This document shows, in pieces, positions 1 to 8,440 of a DNA stretch of 64,000 nucleotides. Below the pieces are notes generated by a model, which was given only the letters and a program-made list of their open reading frames with translations, was not told where the DNA came from and made no database searches. The translations under genes were made by a program, and so were the position numbers. The DNA comes from Paenibacillus sp. DCT19 (GTDB lineage: Bacteria; Bacillota; Bacilli; Paenibacillales; Paenibacillaceae): the NCBI RefSeq assembly GCF_003268635.1, contig NZ_CP029639.1, forward strand, positions 3,111,501-3,175,500, written 5' to 3'. Each line of letters begins with the position of its first letter. The first letter of the stretch is position 1.

Positions 1-339
1 TACCACTTCTAGTGGAATGAGTAATATGGTTGTTGGTACGACAGCCACAGCCGTGTGAAGGTAATTGCAATGATTGAAGAATTCCATATCACCTAATACT
101 CCGTTTTGCTCTACATAATCCACAACAGCTACATTCCCCTGCTCCGAATAGTTATGAATTGCCACTCTGCCTTCAATAATAATATAGAAAAATGCTAACG
201 CATCACCCGAGACGACAACCGTCTCGTTTTTTGTGTATGTTCTTACTTGCAAGGTAGCTAGAGCTTCACCTGTAATGATATGATGTAGGTTTGCTTTTAT
301 AACGGCGGCCGATATATCCGGGTTAACCTTAGTTGGCAT
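1..339 (-). CDS. Crp/Fnr-family cyclic-nucleotide-binding-type regulator, N-terminal part (truncated by window edge)
   Basis: The 113 visible codons translate as the first part of a cNMP-binding beta-roll. There is a hydrophobic strand followed by IIEGRVAIHNY, then a GVLGDMEFF turn corresponding to the phosphate-binding-cassette region of Crp/Fnr proteins. The ATG is preceded by AAAAGGAG at good spacing. The C-terminal winged helix expected in this family lies outside the window. It is divergent from the adenosylhomocysteinase-like gene, with about 140 bp between the starts, so it may control that gene (inference). The cassette lacks the canonical arginine of true cAMP receptors in what I can see, so the ligand is unknown. 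Confidence 0.8.
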   Translation of the reverse strand, partial: MPTKVNPDISAAVIKANLHHIITGEALATLQVRTYTKNETVVVSGDALAFFYIIIEGRVAIHNYSEQGNVAVVDYVEQNGVLGDMEFFNHCNYLHTAVAVVPTTILLIPLEVV

Positions 340-481
340 AGTAGTCAGTTCTCCTTTTGCACAAACGTGTTCGAAAATATAGCTCTGAAAAAGCGGACTT
401 TTGTCCTTATTGCTTGACCTTGTATCATATTATACTTACCTCGAATTACAACACAACATGTAATTAACTAGGGGGTTCGTT

Positions 482-1660
482 ATGAATAGTATTATTGATG
501 ATTCAAGTTTGGCTAGTGCTGGGGCATCTCGGATGCATTGGTTTAGAGAGAGGATGCCGATTGTGGCGGAGCTTAATGATTGGTTCCAAGAGGAGCAGGT
601 GCTCAAAGGTAAAACCATTGCAATCAGTATGCATATAGAGCCCAAAACGGGATTCTGGATCGAGGGACTTCTAGCTGGTGGAGCCGCACACATTTACTTG
701 GTCGGATGTCTAGGTACAACGAAAAAGGATACAGCAGCATATTTGGCCTCACTTCCTAATGTGACGGTTCTAGCCAAGGAAGCGGATCAATACGACGATC
801 ACAAACGTTATCTTAAGATGGTTATGGCTAACCGGATTGATCTCTTCTTGGATAATGGGGCAAGCCTGATTCTTGCTCACCATGAATTACAGCCGGGATG
901 GAACCCGATTGGTGCCAATGAAGAGACGCGCACAGGCAAGCTGTTAATTGAGAAAAAGGGTGTCCAACCTGAATATCCTGTCATCGTGATTGATGATTCG
1001 CCCTTGAAGCAGATTTTCGAAAATGCGCTTGGGGTTGGACAGTCTGTTGTGGATGGCTTCATGCGAACAACAAGTCTTCTCGTAGGTGGCAAAAAGGTTC
1101 TCGTGGTTGGGTATGGTTATTGTGGAAGCGGTGTAGCGAAGAAGTTCCGTGGTTTGGGGGCTACGACACTCGTGTATGACGTTAACCCGATTCAACTGTT
1201 AAATGCCAAAACAGACGGGCATCTGGTCGGCGAATTGCACGAATTGATCCCTGAAGCTGATGTAATCGTCACGGTAACGGGAACCTTTAATGTAATTACC
1301 GAACAGCATATTCCTTTGTTCAAAGAAAAGGTTATTCTTGCTAATTCAGGGCATTACGGATTTGAAATCAACGTGGAAGAATTGAAGAAGGCTTCAAAGT
1401 CTGTTGAAGTTGTCAAAGAGGGTATTGAACGAATAACATATGCTGAGAAAAGCATCTATCTACTGCATCAGGCTAACCCGCTTAACTTGGCAGGAGCTGA
1501 TGGCAATCCTATTGAGATTATGGATATGGGCTTTGGACTGATCTCACATGCCGCATATCGCATCATTACAGACGTTGAAACTCTTCAAACTGGATTACAA
1601 CCTGTTCCGGAAGATATCAATTATACGATTAGTAAGAGGTTCGTGAATCTTCTTAACTAA
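482..1660 (+). CDS. Divergent S-adenosylhomocysteine hydrolase-like NAD-binding protein
   Basis: A 392-aa protein of the adenosylhomocysteinase fold. An N-terminal substrate-domain half is followed by a Rossmann domain with VVGYGYCGSGVAKKFRGLGA at about residues 208-227. Family positions that look kept are His51, the EET at 147-149, Lys176, Asn181 and His291 (NSGHYGFEI). Positions that differ from canonical enzymes are Glu180 where Asp normally precedes the Asn, and Asn342 in GNP where GHP is usual. The C-terminal Lys/Tyr tail that reaches the NAD of a partner subunit is not recognisable. It is shorter than typical bacterial enzymes of about 430-470 aa. RBS AGGGGG precedes the ATG. It could be a true SAH hydrolase or a paralogue acting on another nucleoside thioether; the substitutions favour caution. 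Confidence 0.75.
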   Translation: MNSIIDDSSLASAGASRMHWFRERMPIVAELNDWFQEEQVLKGKTIAISMHIEPKTGFWIEGLLAGGAAHIYLVGCLGTTKKDTAAYLASLPNVTVLAKEADQYDDHKRYLKMVMANRIDLFLDNGASLILAHHELQPGWNPIGANEETRTGKLLIEKKGVQPEYPVIVIDDSPLKQIFENALGVGQSVVDGFMRTTSLLVGGKKVLVVGYGYCGSGVAKKFRGLGATTLVYDVNPIQLLNAKTDGHLVGELHELIPEADVIVTVTGTFNVITEQHIPLFKEKVILANSGHYGFEINVEELKKASKSVEVVKEGIERITYAEKSIYLLHQANPLNLAGADGNPIEIMDMGFGLISHAAYRIITDVETLQTGLQPVPEDINYTISKRFVNLLN

Positions 1661-1867
1661 AAGTGCCATGATCATCATTCGCTCTGAACAAGCTGATAAT
1701 GGATTAAAACTATTTATTTAACCCTTACTAATCATTTAATATGTATATAGTCCTTACTAACGGTTGTTCCAAAGCTCACTTTACAAGTTGAAGCTTGGCA
1801 ACTGATAGGACATTTAAGCACAACGGGATTACGTACCTCTATTAGATATTAGAAGGAGTGTTATATT

Positions 1868-2806
1868 GTGACAGGACAACATGTACCTTATACGGGTTAT
1901 CTTCTAGTTCATTTTATTGGAGAAAGTGCGGATGGTGAACAGGTTTACTTCTCCTACAGTGAGGATGGGCTGCATTGGCAAGACTTAAATCAAGGTTTAC
2001 CGGTTTTGCGATCAGCGATTGGGGAAAAAGGAGTTCGGGATCCATTTATCATTCGTTCTCCTAAAGATAACCGCTTTTATCTGATTGCTACAGATCTCCG
2101 GATTGCAAGCGGCAAAGGCTGGGATGCAGCCGTAAATGAAGGAAGCAAGGACATAATTATTTGGGAAACCGAGGATCTAGTGCACTGGTCATCACCGCGT
2201 GCAGTTACCGTTGGCGTATCCGATGCGGGCTGTGTATGGGCACCAGAGGCTATCTATGACGAGGCGACAGATGAATTTCTAGTATTTTGGGCGTCGGCAA
2301 CAAGAGGATCCTCTGAATCGTCTGAAACCGAACGTAAACAGAAAATTTATAGTTCACGTACCAAGGACTTTCTTAGCTTTGCTCCCACGGAATTATATAT
2401 TGAACGAGAGAACCACATTATCGATACAACCATTATCGCGCATAATGGGAGCTACTACCGTTATACGAAAGATGAAACGACGAAAAATATTCGGGTAGAG
2501 AAGGGTTCTTCCTTGAATAAGGATGCGTTCAGTCCGCTATCTGCTCCTATTTTGGAAGCGATTCCTGGCGTAGAAGGGCCTCAGATCTATAAGATGAATG
2601 ACCGCAATGAATGGTGTTTGATTGTGGATCAATTTGCAAAGGGTGACGGTTATCTACCTCTATTAACCTCCGATCTGGATAGTGGAGAATTCCGGGTGGT
2701 GGATAAGGATGCATACGACCTTGGTAAAACTCATAAGCGACACGGTGGAGTAATCCCGATTACTGCCGCGGAAGTTACTCGTTTATTAGAGGCGTTCGGA
2801 CAATAA
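1868..2806 (+). CDS. GH43-like glycosidase (five-bladed beta-propeller), probably intracellular
   Basis: 312 aa with no signal peptide. The order of motifs fits glycoside hydrolase family 43: GVRDPFI (Asp58, candidate general base), HIIDTT (Asp186, candidate pKa modulator) and VEGPQIYK (Glu236, candidate general acid). Several blades carry FYLIATDLRI- and WAPEAIYDE-type strands. The family cleaves arabinose- or xylose-containing glycans, and members with this architecture are usually annotated as arabinosidase-like; the substrate cannot be read from sequence. The start is GTG with AGAAGGAGTG seven bases upstream. It stands alone between the adenosylhomocysteinase-like gene and an acetyltransferase. 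The upstream 207 bp contain no obvious terminator. Confidence 0.85.
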   Translation: MTGQHVPYTGYLLVHFIGESADGEQVYFSYSEDGLHWQDLNQGLPVLRSAIGEKGVRDPFIIRSPKDNRFYLIATDLRIASGKGWDAAVNEGSKDIIIWETEDLVHWSSPRAVTVGVSDAGCVWAPEAIYDEATDEFLVFWASATRGSSESSETERKQKIYSSRTKDFLSFAPTELYIERENHIIDTTIIAHNGSYYRYTKDETTKNIRVEKGSSLNKDAFSPLSAPILEAIPGVEGPQIYKMNDRNEWCLIVDQFAKGDGYLPLLTSDLDSGEFRVVDKDAYDLGKTHKRHGGVIPITAAEVTRLLEAFGQ

Positions 2807-2917
2807 TATTGTACAGAAGAATAACATTGGACTAGTCCATTACAGGTAAATTGGATCTTCACACGATACCACTTTTCTAATATGTTCGATGTATATTACA
2901 ATTGTGGGGTGTATCCA

Positions 2918-3316
2918 ATGGACATTTTGTACAAAATGAATGCGGATCTTAAGACGGAAGATGTTCAGAATGTGTTTAGAAGCTCAGGAATTAAACGTCC
3001 TGTAGATGATCGGGATCGAATTCAACGAATGATTGAGAACGCATCGCTTACAGTCTCTGCTTGGCATGATGACCAATTAATTGGACTTGCGAGAGCGATT
3101 ACGGATTTTGCGTATTGTTGTTATCTATCAGATCTCGCGGTGAGTAAGGAGTATCAGAGAAACGGCATTGGAAGACAGCTTATCGAACGTGTACGCAGCC
3201 ATCTAGGTGAAGAGGTAGCATTACTGTTGCTCTCTGCACCAACGGCGATGGAATATTATCCACGACTTGGTTTTGAACAAACAGGGAAGGCATTTTTAAT
3301 ACCAAGAAGCATTTGA
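2918..3316 (+). CDS. GNAT-family N-acetyltransferase
   Basis: A small single-domain acetyltransferase of about 132 aa. The acetyl-CoA-binding motif A is clear: DLAVSKEYQRNGIGRQLIE, with the Q/R-x-x-G-x-G signature in RNGIG. The C-terminal part ending YYPRLGFEQTG is typical of the fold. I prefer the ATG at 2918 because GGGGTG lies just upstream; an in-frame ATG 36 bases earlier has no ribosome binding site. The substrate is unknown. A strong terminator follows directly, so it is probably monocistronic. Confidence 0.85.
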   Translation: MDILYKMNADLKTEDVQNVFRSSGIKRPVDDRDRIQRMIENASLTVSAWHDDQLIGLARAITDFAYCCYLSDLAVSKEYQRNGIGRQLIERVRSHLGEEVALLLLSAPTAMEYYPRLGFEQTGKAFLIPRSI

Positions 3317-3325
3317 TCATCTCAA

Positions 3326-3351
3326 AGTCGCTAATTTAGCGGCTTTTTTTC
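3326..3351 (+). terminator. Rho-independent terminator after the acetyltransferase gene
   Basis: An 8-bp stem (AGTCGCTA/TAGCGGCT, one G-U pair) with a short AT loop is followed by a run of eight T. Confidence 0.85.
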
Positions 3352-3425
3352 TTGTGATTTCCACAAAATGAACGATTACATAGCCTTATTAGTCTTATTA
3401 CTGACAACCACAAAGGGGGTGCAGA

Positions 3426-3944
3426 ATGACGGACCGAGAAATTTTCGAGCTGTATCGAGAAGACGTATATTATTTTTGCTATTATGTGATGAAAAATCAG
3501 GCAGACGCGGAGGATCTATGCCAAGAAGTATTTGTCAAAGTGATCATGGCTGATAGAACGAAGGTAAGGAATATGAAGTCTTGGATATTAAGAATTGCTT
3601 CGAATGAGTGCAACAGTGTCATTAGAAGGCGTAAAACAGGCTGGATGAAAGAAGTGCGCCACTATTTGTTATCCAAATCTCAGGATGATAATCCTGTGGA
3701 AAGGCGTCTAACCCATCGGGAAACCAAAGAAGAACTAGAAGGACTCTACAGCGAGCTTCCTGACAAAATCAGAATGGTCATTGTGCTGCGGTTCATCAAC
3801 GAGCTGACTATACCTGAGATTTCTAAAGTGATGAATATCCCTGAAGGAACGGCAAAGTCGAGGTTATTCAAAGGACTAAAGCTTCTTAATAAAATGGTTG
3901 AACCCGAACTAAAGGAGATGAGAAGTAGTGAATCAGTATATTAA
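3426..3944 (+). CDS. ECF-type RNA polymerase sigma factor
   Basis: 172 aa with the sigma-70 region 2 helix at the N-terminus (YYFCYYVMKNQADAEDLCQ, the core-binding and -10-reading part) and region 4 at the C-terminus (LTIPEISKVMNIPEGTAKSR, helix-turn-helix). No region 3 is present, as in ECF sigma factors. RBS AAGGGGGTG precedes the ATG. The 3' end overlaps the start of the next gene by 17 bases, which indicates translational coupling with a membrane-anchored DUF4179 protein, the usual partner arrangement for such sigma factors. Confidence 0.92.
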   Translation: MTDREIFELYREDVYYFCYYVMKNQADAEDLCQEVFVKVIMADRTKVRNMKSWILRIASNECNSVIRRRKTGWMKEVRHYLLSKSQDDNPVERRLTHRETKEELEGLYSELPDKIRMVIVLRFINELTIPEISKVMNIPEGTAKSRLFKGLKLLNKMVEPELKEMRSSESVY

Positions 3945-5538
3945 AAAGGATAATGATACTCCTCAGCCAGATTATGATGTCATGTGGTCAGCCATAGAAA
4001 AGGAAGTGCATCAGCGTAAAGCCAAAACGCAATCTTCACGAAGAGGAATGTTGCATCGAATTAAAGCTATCCCTGTTGGAATCGCATTCTCTTGCTTCTT
4101 ACTTGTTGCCATTCCAGTATTCGCCAGTGTCACGATTGATTGGGATCGGATTGGTGGCCGGAACGTTGCCAACGCATTGCAAAATGGCATAGGACAGCAG
4201 TATGATCTGCAATCCTCCAATGCAGGGGTAACCATGAATTTGAATGGTGTGGTGACTGACGGAGAGAAGATGAAAGTGCTTATATCTCTAAGTACTGCAA
4301 CGGATCTAACGCAATATACTGGGTTTGCTACAGAAATCAATACCTTGAATGGGCCTGATGGCACAGCAAAAGTCTATGGTTATTTGGGTTACGATCCTGA
4401 TAGCCAGAAGCTCCTGGGAGTCTATGAAACACCTGATGCGCTGAAGGATGACGCCAAAAAGTATACATTTGAAGCGCAAAATCTAATTTTGTACCGTGAT
4501 AAAGATATCCCTTTAGCATCTAATCATGAAACTGAAGGGACAATCGTTACTGGAGTTGCGCAATATCCCACAATTCATATGCAATCGGTTCGACATGTAG
4601 GAGATCAAACAGTTGTTCGCTATAAAGTGACGGCATCACCGACAGATTTAGGACGTGGAAATCCTCATATTGTAATGCATAATCAAGATGATGAATGGAA
4701 TGCCATTCCAACGATTCTACCCAACGAAGGGTCAGATTTGTTGATCGAACAGGTATTTAACATGTCCGAGACAGAATGGAAGAATGCAAATCTTCATTTC
4801 ACTTTTATTGAAGAGGCGAAGCGAATCGAGGGTACATGGAAGTTTGATTTTAAAGCAGATGGAAAAAAAGCGAGTGAAGCCATGTATTCTAAATCATTGA
4901 TCACGAGTACGGAATTTCAAGAAAGAACAGGTGTTAGCATCGATCAACTAGCCATTACTCCATTAGATATTCAAGTTCGGATCAACAAGGAAGATTCGCT
5001 GACGAAAGGTATCGTTCACTACAATACAACAGAATTAATCATTGGAGCTCAGAAGATTACGGGTGGGCGATATTTGAAAGGAGACCAGGTTGAAGGCTAT
5101 CAGCATTATTTTCAGTTTGAATCTCCGGTGTGGTATAAAGACTGGTCTGGTGTGCCTATGAAAATGATATTGCAAGATGCTGTAGTGGAGAAACGGGATA
5201 CGACGAGGAACTGGGTTGCTCTTCATAGGCCAACAACAGAAAAGCAGCACACTAAACTTCAGGTGGATGGGTTAGAAATTCAGTTTGCGTATTACATGGA
5301 CGGGCAAAGCTTGATGGTGGAGTCTTCTTCAACATCGCCTGATTTCAGGGGAGTTAACCAAACTACGTTACGTATTAACGGTAAAGAAATGGTTCCCGAG
5401 ATTACTCCCAAAGGTATGGTATCTACGGGAGTAAATATAGATACCTATCGTGATATACCAACGGGTGCTACGCTAGAATTAAATCCTGGTATATATAAAT
5501 ACACTGATCCAAGTCGAAATGTAGAAATAAAGTTATAG
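3928..5538 (+). CDS. DUF4179-type membrane protein, probable anti-sigma factor
   Basis: 536 aa. A short cytoplasmic N-terminus (residues 1-45) precedes one transmembrane segment at about 47-68 and a large extracytoplasmic part. Just after the membrane the sequence has the DUF4179-like stretch DWDRIGGRNVANALQNGIGQ. The GTG start is set by AAAGGAGATG upstream and lies inside the sigma gene. From gene order and topology I infer that it holds the sigma factor inactive and senses an extracellular signal. The cytoplasmic part is short and lacks a zinc-binding HxxxCxxC motif, so inhibition is not of the ZAS type. Confidence 0.85.
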   Translation: MNQYIKKDNDTPQPDYDVMWSAIEKEVHQRKAKTQSSRRGMLHRIKAIPVGIAFSCFLLVAIPVFASVTIDWDRIGGRNVANALQNGIGQQYDLQSSNAGVTMNLNGVVTDGEKMKVLISLSTATDLTQYTGFATEINTLNGPDGTAKVYGYLGYDPDSQKLLGVYETPDALKDDAKKYTFEAQNLILYRDKDIPLASNHETEGTIVTGVAQYPTIHMQSVRHVGDQTVVRYKVTASPTDLGRGNPHIVMHNQDDEWNAIPTILPNEGSDLLIEQVFNMSETEWKNANLHFTFIEEAKRIEGTWKFDFKADGKKASEAMYSKSLITSTEFQERTGVSIDQLAITPLDIQVRINKEDSLTKGIVHYNTTELIIGAQKITGGRYLKGDQVEGYQHYFQFESPVWYKDWSGVPMKMILQDAVVEKRDTTRNWVALHRPTTEKQHTKLQVDGLEIQFAYYMDGQSLMVESSSTSPDFRGVNQTTLRINGKEMVPEITPKGMVSTGVNIDTYRDIPTGATLELNPGIYKYTDPSRNVEIKL

Positions 5539-5592
5539 TTTGCACAGAGCGGACAAGTGAAGCAGCTTTAACGACTAGTTTAATTGTAGCCG

Positions 5593-5624
5593 GAGTGCCA
5601 ATGTTGTTATAAACGTTGGCACTC
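5593..5624 (+). terminator. Terminator-like hairpin after the sigma/anti-sigma operon
   Basis: A 12-bp nearly perfect stem starting GAGTGCCAA and closing TTGGCACTC. There is no clear T run after it, so termination may be weak or bidirectional. Confidence 0.5.
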
Positions 5625-5680
5625 TTGGTGATACATACAGATTGCAGAAACATAGTATCAGCATATCAAAGTCGGTTAAT

Positions 5681-5694
5681 TTTACTGATCGTTC
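5681..5694 (+). promoter_or_regulatory. Putative TetR operator, copy 1 (TTTACTGATCGTTC)
   Basis: The same 14 bases recur exactly at 6384-6397, upstream of the dehydrogenase gene. The core GATCGTTC is also one half of the perfect palindrome at 6458-6471. The position 37 bp before the TetR start fits autoregulation. Confidence 0.55.
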
Positions 5695-5730
5695 CCATTG
5701 TGTTACATTATGTTGGGGAGGGAAGCAGCA

Positions 5731-6309
5731 ATGGCTAGAAGTAAAGAATTCGAAGTTAACGAAGTATTAGATAAAGCGATGGATATCTTCTGGAAGCAAG
5801 GATACGAGAAAACTTCCATGAGTGACTTGGTTGAACATATGGGAATTCATCGTAGAAGTATTTACGATACATTTGAAGATAAGCATTCACTCTTTCTACG
5901 AGCTATGGATCGCTATGCTGATAAGGTCAATGCAGCACTACTTGCGGAAGTCAAAGCGTCCAAGACTGCAGTGGAAGCATTGCATAGTATTTTTGATTAT
6001 ATGATCGCTGAAACAGAAGCCATGCCTACAGGTTGTTTAATCGTAAATGCGGCAGTAGAGCTGGCATCGCATGATAACGAAGTGGATAACAGATCACTTG
6101 AATCCTTTAATTCGGTAGAGCAGATGTTTCAACGGATTATTGAATGGGGACAGCAAGAGGGAGAATTTTCTTCTGAGTTAGACCCTAAGGAAACAGCAGA
6201 GTATCTTCACAACATCTCCGTTGGCATAAGAGCTATGGCAAGAACCTCAACGGATAAAGAGAAATTAAACCGCATAGTCAATGTGTCAATTAATCTTTTT
6301 CTAGATTGA
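5731..6309 (+). CDS. TetR/AcrR-family transcriptional regulator
   Basis: 192 aa. The N-terminal DNA-binding domain is clear: KAMDIFWKQGYEKTSMSDLV, then the recognition helix region MGIHRRSIYDTFEDKHSLF at about residues 30-50. The C-terminal ligand domain matches the type found in regulators beside oxidoreductases (MPTGCLIVNAAVELA). The start is the ATG preceded by GGGGAGGG; an upstream in-frame TTG has no ribosome binding site. Shared sequence motifs before this gene and the following dehydrogenase gene suggest that it represses both (inference). Confidence 0.9.
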   Translation: MARSKEFEVNEVLDKAMDIFWKQGYEKTSMSDLVEHMGIHRRSIYDTFEDKHSLFLRAMDRYADKVNAALLAEVKASKTAVEALHSIFDYMIAETEAMPTGCLIVNAAVELASHDNEVDNRSLESFNSVEQMFQRIIEWGQQEGEFSSELDPKETAEYLHNISVGIRAMARTSTDKEKLNRIVNVSINLFLD

Positions 6310-6383
6310 TGCATTGATTATTGGTGCAGTCCATAACGTATTAACGAAATCGCGATGTAAATGAAGAGGAGTGAAAATAATAC

Positions 6384-6397
6384 TTTACTGATCGTTC
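6384..6397 (+). promoter_or_regulatory. Putative TetR operator, copy 2
   Basis: Exact 14-base repeat of the motif at 5681-5694, here in the region between the TetR gene and the dehydrogenase gene. Confidence 0.5.
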
Positions 6398-6419
6398 TAC
6401 AATTGATATACTACATTCA

Positions 6420-6447
6420 AGTTAGATCACGTCTAACTGTTTTTTTT
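6420..6447 (+). terminator. Rho-independent terminator of the TetR gene
   Basis: A perfect 7-bp stem (AGTTAGA/TCTAACT) with a 5-base loop is followed by G and eight T. Confidence 0.75.
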
Positions 6448-6457
6448 CATCATAATT

Positions 6458-6471
6458 AGAACGATCGTTCT
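6458..6471 (+). promoter_or_regulatory. Perfect palindromic operator AGAACGATCGTTCT
   Basis: A 14-bp perfect palindrome 37 bp before the dehydrogenase start. Its half-site GATCGTTC matches the two 14-base repeats near the TetR gene, so it is probably the strongest site for that repressor. Confidence 0.6.
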
Positions 6472-6507
6472 CAATTAAAAAACATAACAATAAGGGAGTA
6501 ATGCCAG

Positions 6508-7211
6508 ATGGATATGACTAAACAAGTTGCTGTAGTAAGTGGTGCTAATCGGGGGTTAGGCAAGGAATTAGCACTTGAACTTCTTGCTAGAGGAGCCAAA
6601 GTGTACGCTGGAGCAAGAAATCCTGAATCCATTCATTTACCGGGAGCAATTCCACTGCAACTTGATATCACCGATCCAGAATCCGTGAAGGCTGCGGCTG
6701 AAATCGCAGTGGATGCAACGTTGCTTGTTAACAATGCTGGTTCTTCTACAGGAGCTTCTTTGCTTACAGGTGAGCTTCACGATATTCATTTGGAATTTAA
6801 CACGCATGTATTCGGGACACTATCGATGATGCGCGCTTTTGCACCGGTAATTGAAAACAATGGGGAGGTTCAATCCTAAATATCTTGTCTGCCTTGTCTT
6901 GGATCAATACGGGTAATTCAGGTGCATATTCTACTGCAAAATCTGCGCAATGGGGATTAACGAACGCGTTACGATTGGAGTTAGCTGCCAAAAACGTAAG
7001 GGTTGCGGGATTACACGTCGCGTACATGGACACGGACATGACAGCAGGTATTGAAGCACCAAAATCCAATCCAACCGATATTGCCAAGATTGCAATTGAC
7101 GGAATACAATCTGGGCTTTATGAGATTATCGCTGATGAGGTAAGTCGAAATGTGCAGCAAGGTCTGGCGGGTGGTGTTTCTGCCCTGTATCCACAGTTGA
7201 TTCAACAATAA
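6508..7211 (+). pseudogene. Short-chain dehydrogenase/reductase, interrupted by a one-base deletion
   Basis: Two overlapping-frame parts form one classical SDR of about 234 aa. The first carries the cofactor-binding VSGANRGLGKELALEL (TGxxxGxG-type) and the LLVNNAG motif. The second carries the catalytic SALSW...YSTAKSA (Ser, Tyr-x-x-x-Lys). Reading is lost at the G run 6862-6865: four G are present, and five would give ENNGGGSILNILSALSW without a break. All catalytic residues are otherwise intact, so a sequencing under-call is likelier than true decay. It is the probable target of the adjacent TetR regulator. Confidence 0.85.
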
Positions 7212-7277
7212 CAGGAGTTCATTTTTCTCCTGCTCGTACCTATAAATGAAGTAAAAATCCATAGAAATCTGAACTAG

Positions 7278-7310
7278 AGAACAAGCCGTGTTATAAGGCT
7301 TGTTCTTTTT
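7278..7310 (+). terminator. Rho-independent terminator after the dehydrogenase gene
   Basis: A perfect 10-bp stem (AGAACAAGCC/GGCTTGTTCT) with a 9-base loop and T run. A smaller CAGGAG/CTCCTG hairpin lies just before it near 7212-7232. The rest of the gap up to 7560 shows nothing I recognise. Confidence 0.9.
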
Positions 7311-7564
7311 AGTTGCATGTCGTTTCGAAACACCATTCCATAGTTCTCAATATAGTTCCAATACGATTAGGCAATGATGTGAGAAGAATAGGTTAACGTT
7401 TTATTTTCGAAGCAATGTAGAATGAATTACATTCCACTGCGTTGGATAAAGTGGTCAGTGTGAAAATGTATATTTCAATCTATACCTTTCAGAGAAAACG
7501 CTGAAATAATAAGCAAATTCTAAATGATTGTTGAGTAATCCACACATCACGATGAAATGATTAT

Positions 7565-7599
7565 TGTACCTTGCTTATTTAAGTCTATAATTATAGACC
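7565..7599 (+). promoter_or_regulatory. SigA-type promoter overlapped by a perfect 16-bp palindrome
   Basis: TTGTAC at 7565-7570 and a consensus TATAAT at 7587-7592 are 16 bases apart. The -10 box sits inside the palindrome GTCTATAATTATAGAC (7584-7599), so a dimeric repressor bound there would block transcription. The site lies about 65 bp before the decarboxylase-like gene. No regulator gene of its own is adjacent. Confidence 0.7.
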
Positions 7600-7662
7600 A
7601 TAGTTGTTTAATCAATTAATGTTCATTTTATGGAGCAAACTGAAACAGGAGGTTTACTGAAT

Positions 7663-8418
7663 ATGAGCCGAATCGGCGTGAGTCAAGAAATGGTTAAAAA
7701 GTTGTTTGGTGATGGAATTCCTGCTGCCTATGCTACTGATCCTGATTTTCAAGACATACTCAGCCGCTTTATTTTTGGTGAAATATTTGATGAAGGGGAG
7801 ATTGATAATAAGCTGCGTGAGCTTCTTACTTTGGTTGTACTTACAACGAATCAAACCTTCCCTCAACTCAGGGGACATGCTCATGCTGCGCTCAACGTAG
7901 GACTGACTCCTGTAGAGATCAAAGAGGCGGTATACCAATGTGCACCATACTTGGGGTTTCCCAAAACCTTAAATGCGATATCAGAAATTAATGCCGTTTT
8001 CCAGGAAAGAAATATTGAGCTACCTGTTGAAAGTCAAAAACGTGTTCTAGAAGAAGAGCGTCTGGACAAAGGACTGCGAGTGCAAAAAGAAATTTTTGGT
8101 GATGTTATTGATAAAAATCGGGAAAATGCACCCGCTAATCAGAAGCATATACAGGATTATCTTTCTGCATTTTGTTTCGGTGACTTCTATACCCGTGCAG
8201 GCCTTGATCTGAAAAGCCGAGAACTACTTACCCTTTGTATATTAAGCGCACTTGGAGGTGCTGACAGCCAACTCAAAGCACATGTTCAAGGTAATTTAAA
8301 TGTTGGCAATGATAAAGAAACGATGATCACCGCGATTACTCATTGTTTGCCTTACATGGGTTTCCCTAGAACACTCAATGCGTTGAACTGTGTTAACGAA
8401 ATTATTCCAGAGAAATAA
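7663..8418 (+). CDS. Tandem-domain carboxymuconolactone decarboxylase-like protein
   Basis: 251 aa made of two similar CMD/AhpD-like halves. Each has an RELLTL helix followed by HxxxxLNVG and then PYxGFPxTLNA (first half about residues 35-110, second about 175-250). The paired thiols of AhpD (CxxC) are absent in both halves, so peroxidase activity is unlikely and the role is unknown. I choose the ATG with CAGGAGG upstream rather than the ATG 33 bases earlier. It is followed after 22 bp by a cupin gene; CMD plus cupin pairs are common in oxidoreductase loci. Confidence 0.85.
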   Translation: MSRIGVSQEMVKKLFGDGIPAAYATDPDFQDILSRFIFGEIFDEGEIDNKLRELLTLVVLTTNQTFPQLRGHAHAALNVGLTPVEIKEAVYQCAPYLGFPKTLNAISEINAVFQERNIELPVESQKRVLEEERLDKGLRVQKEIFGDVIDKNRENAPANQKHIQDYLSAFCFGDFYTRAGLDLKSRELLTLCILSALGGADSQLKAHVQGNLNVGNDKETMITAITHCLPYMGFPRTLNALNCVNEIIPEK

Positions 8419-8440
8419 TAAATGAAAGCAGGGATTTACG

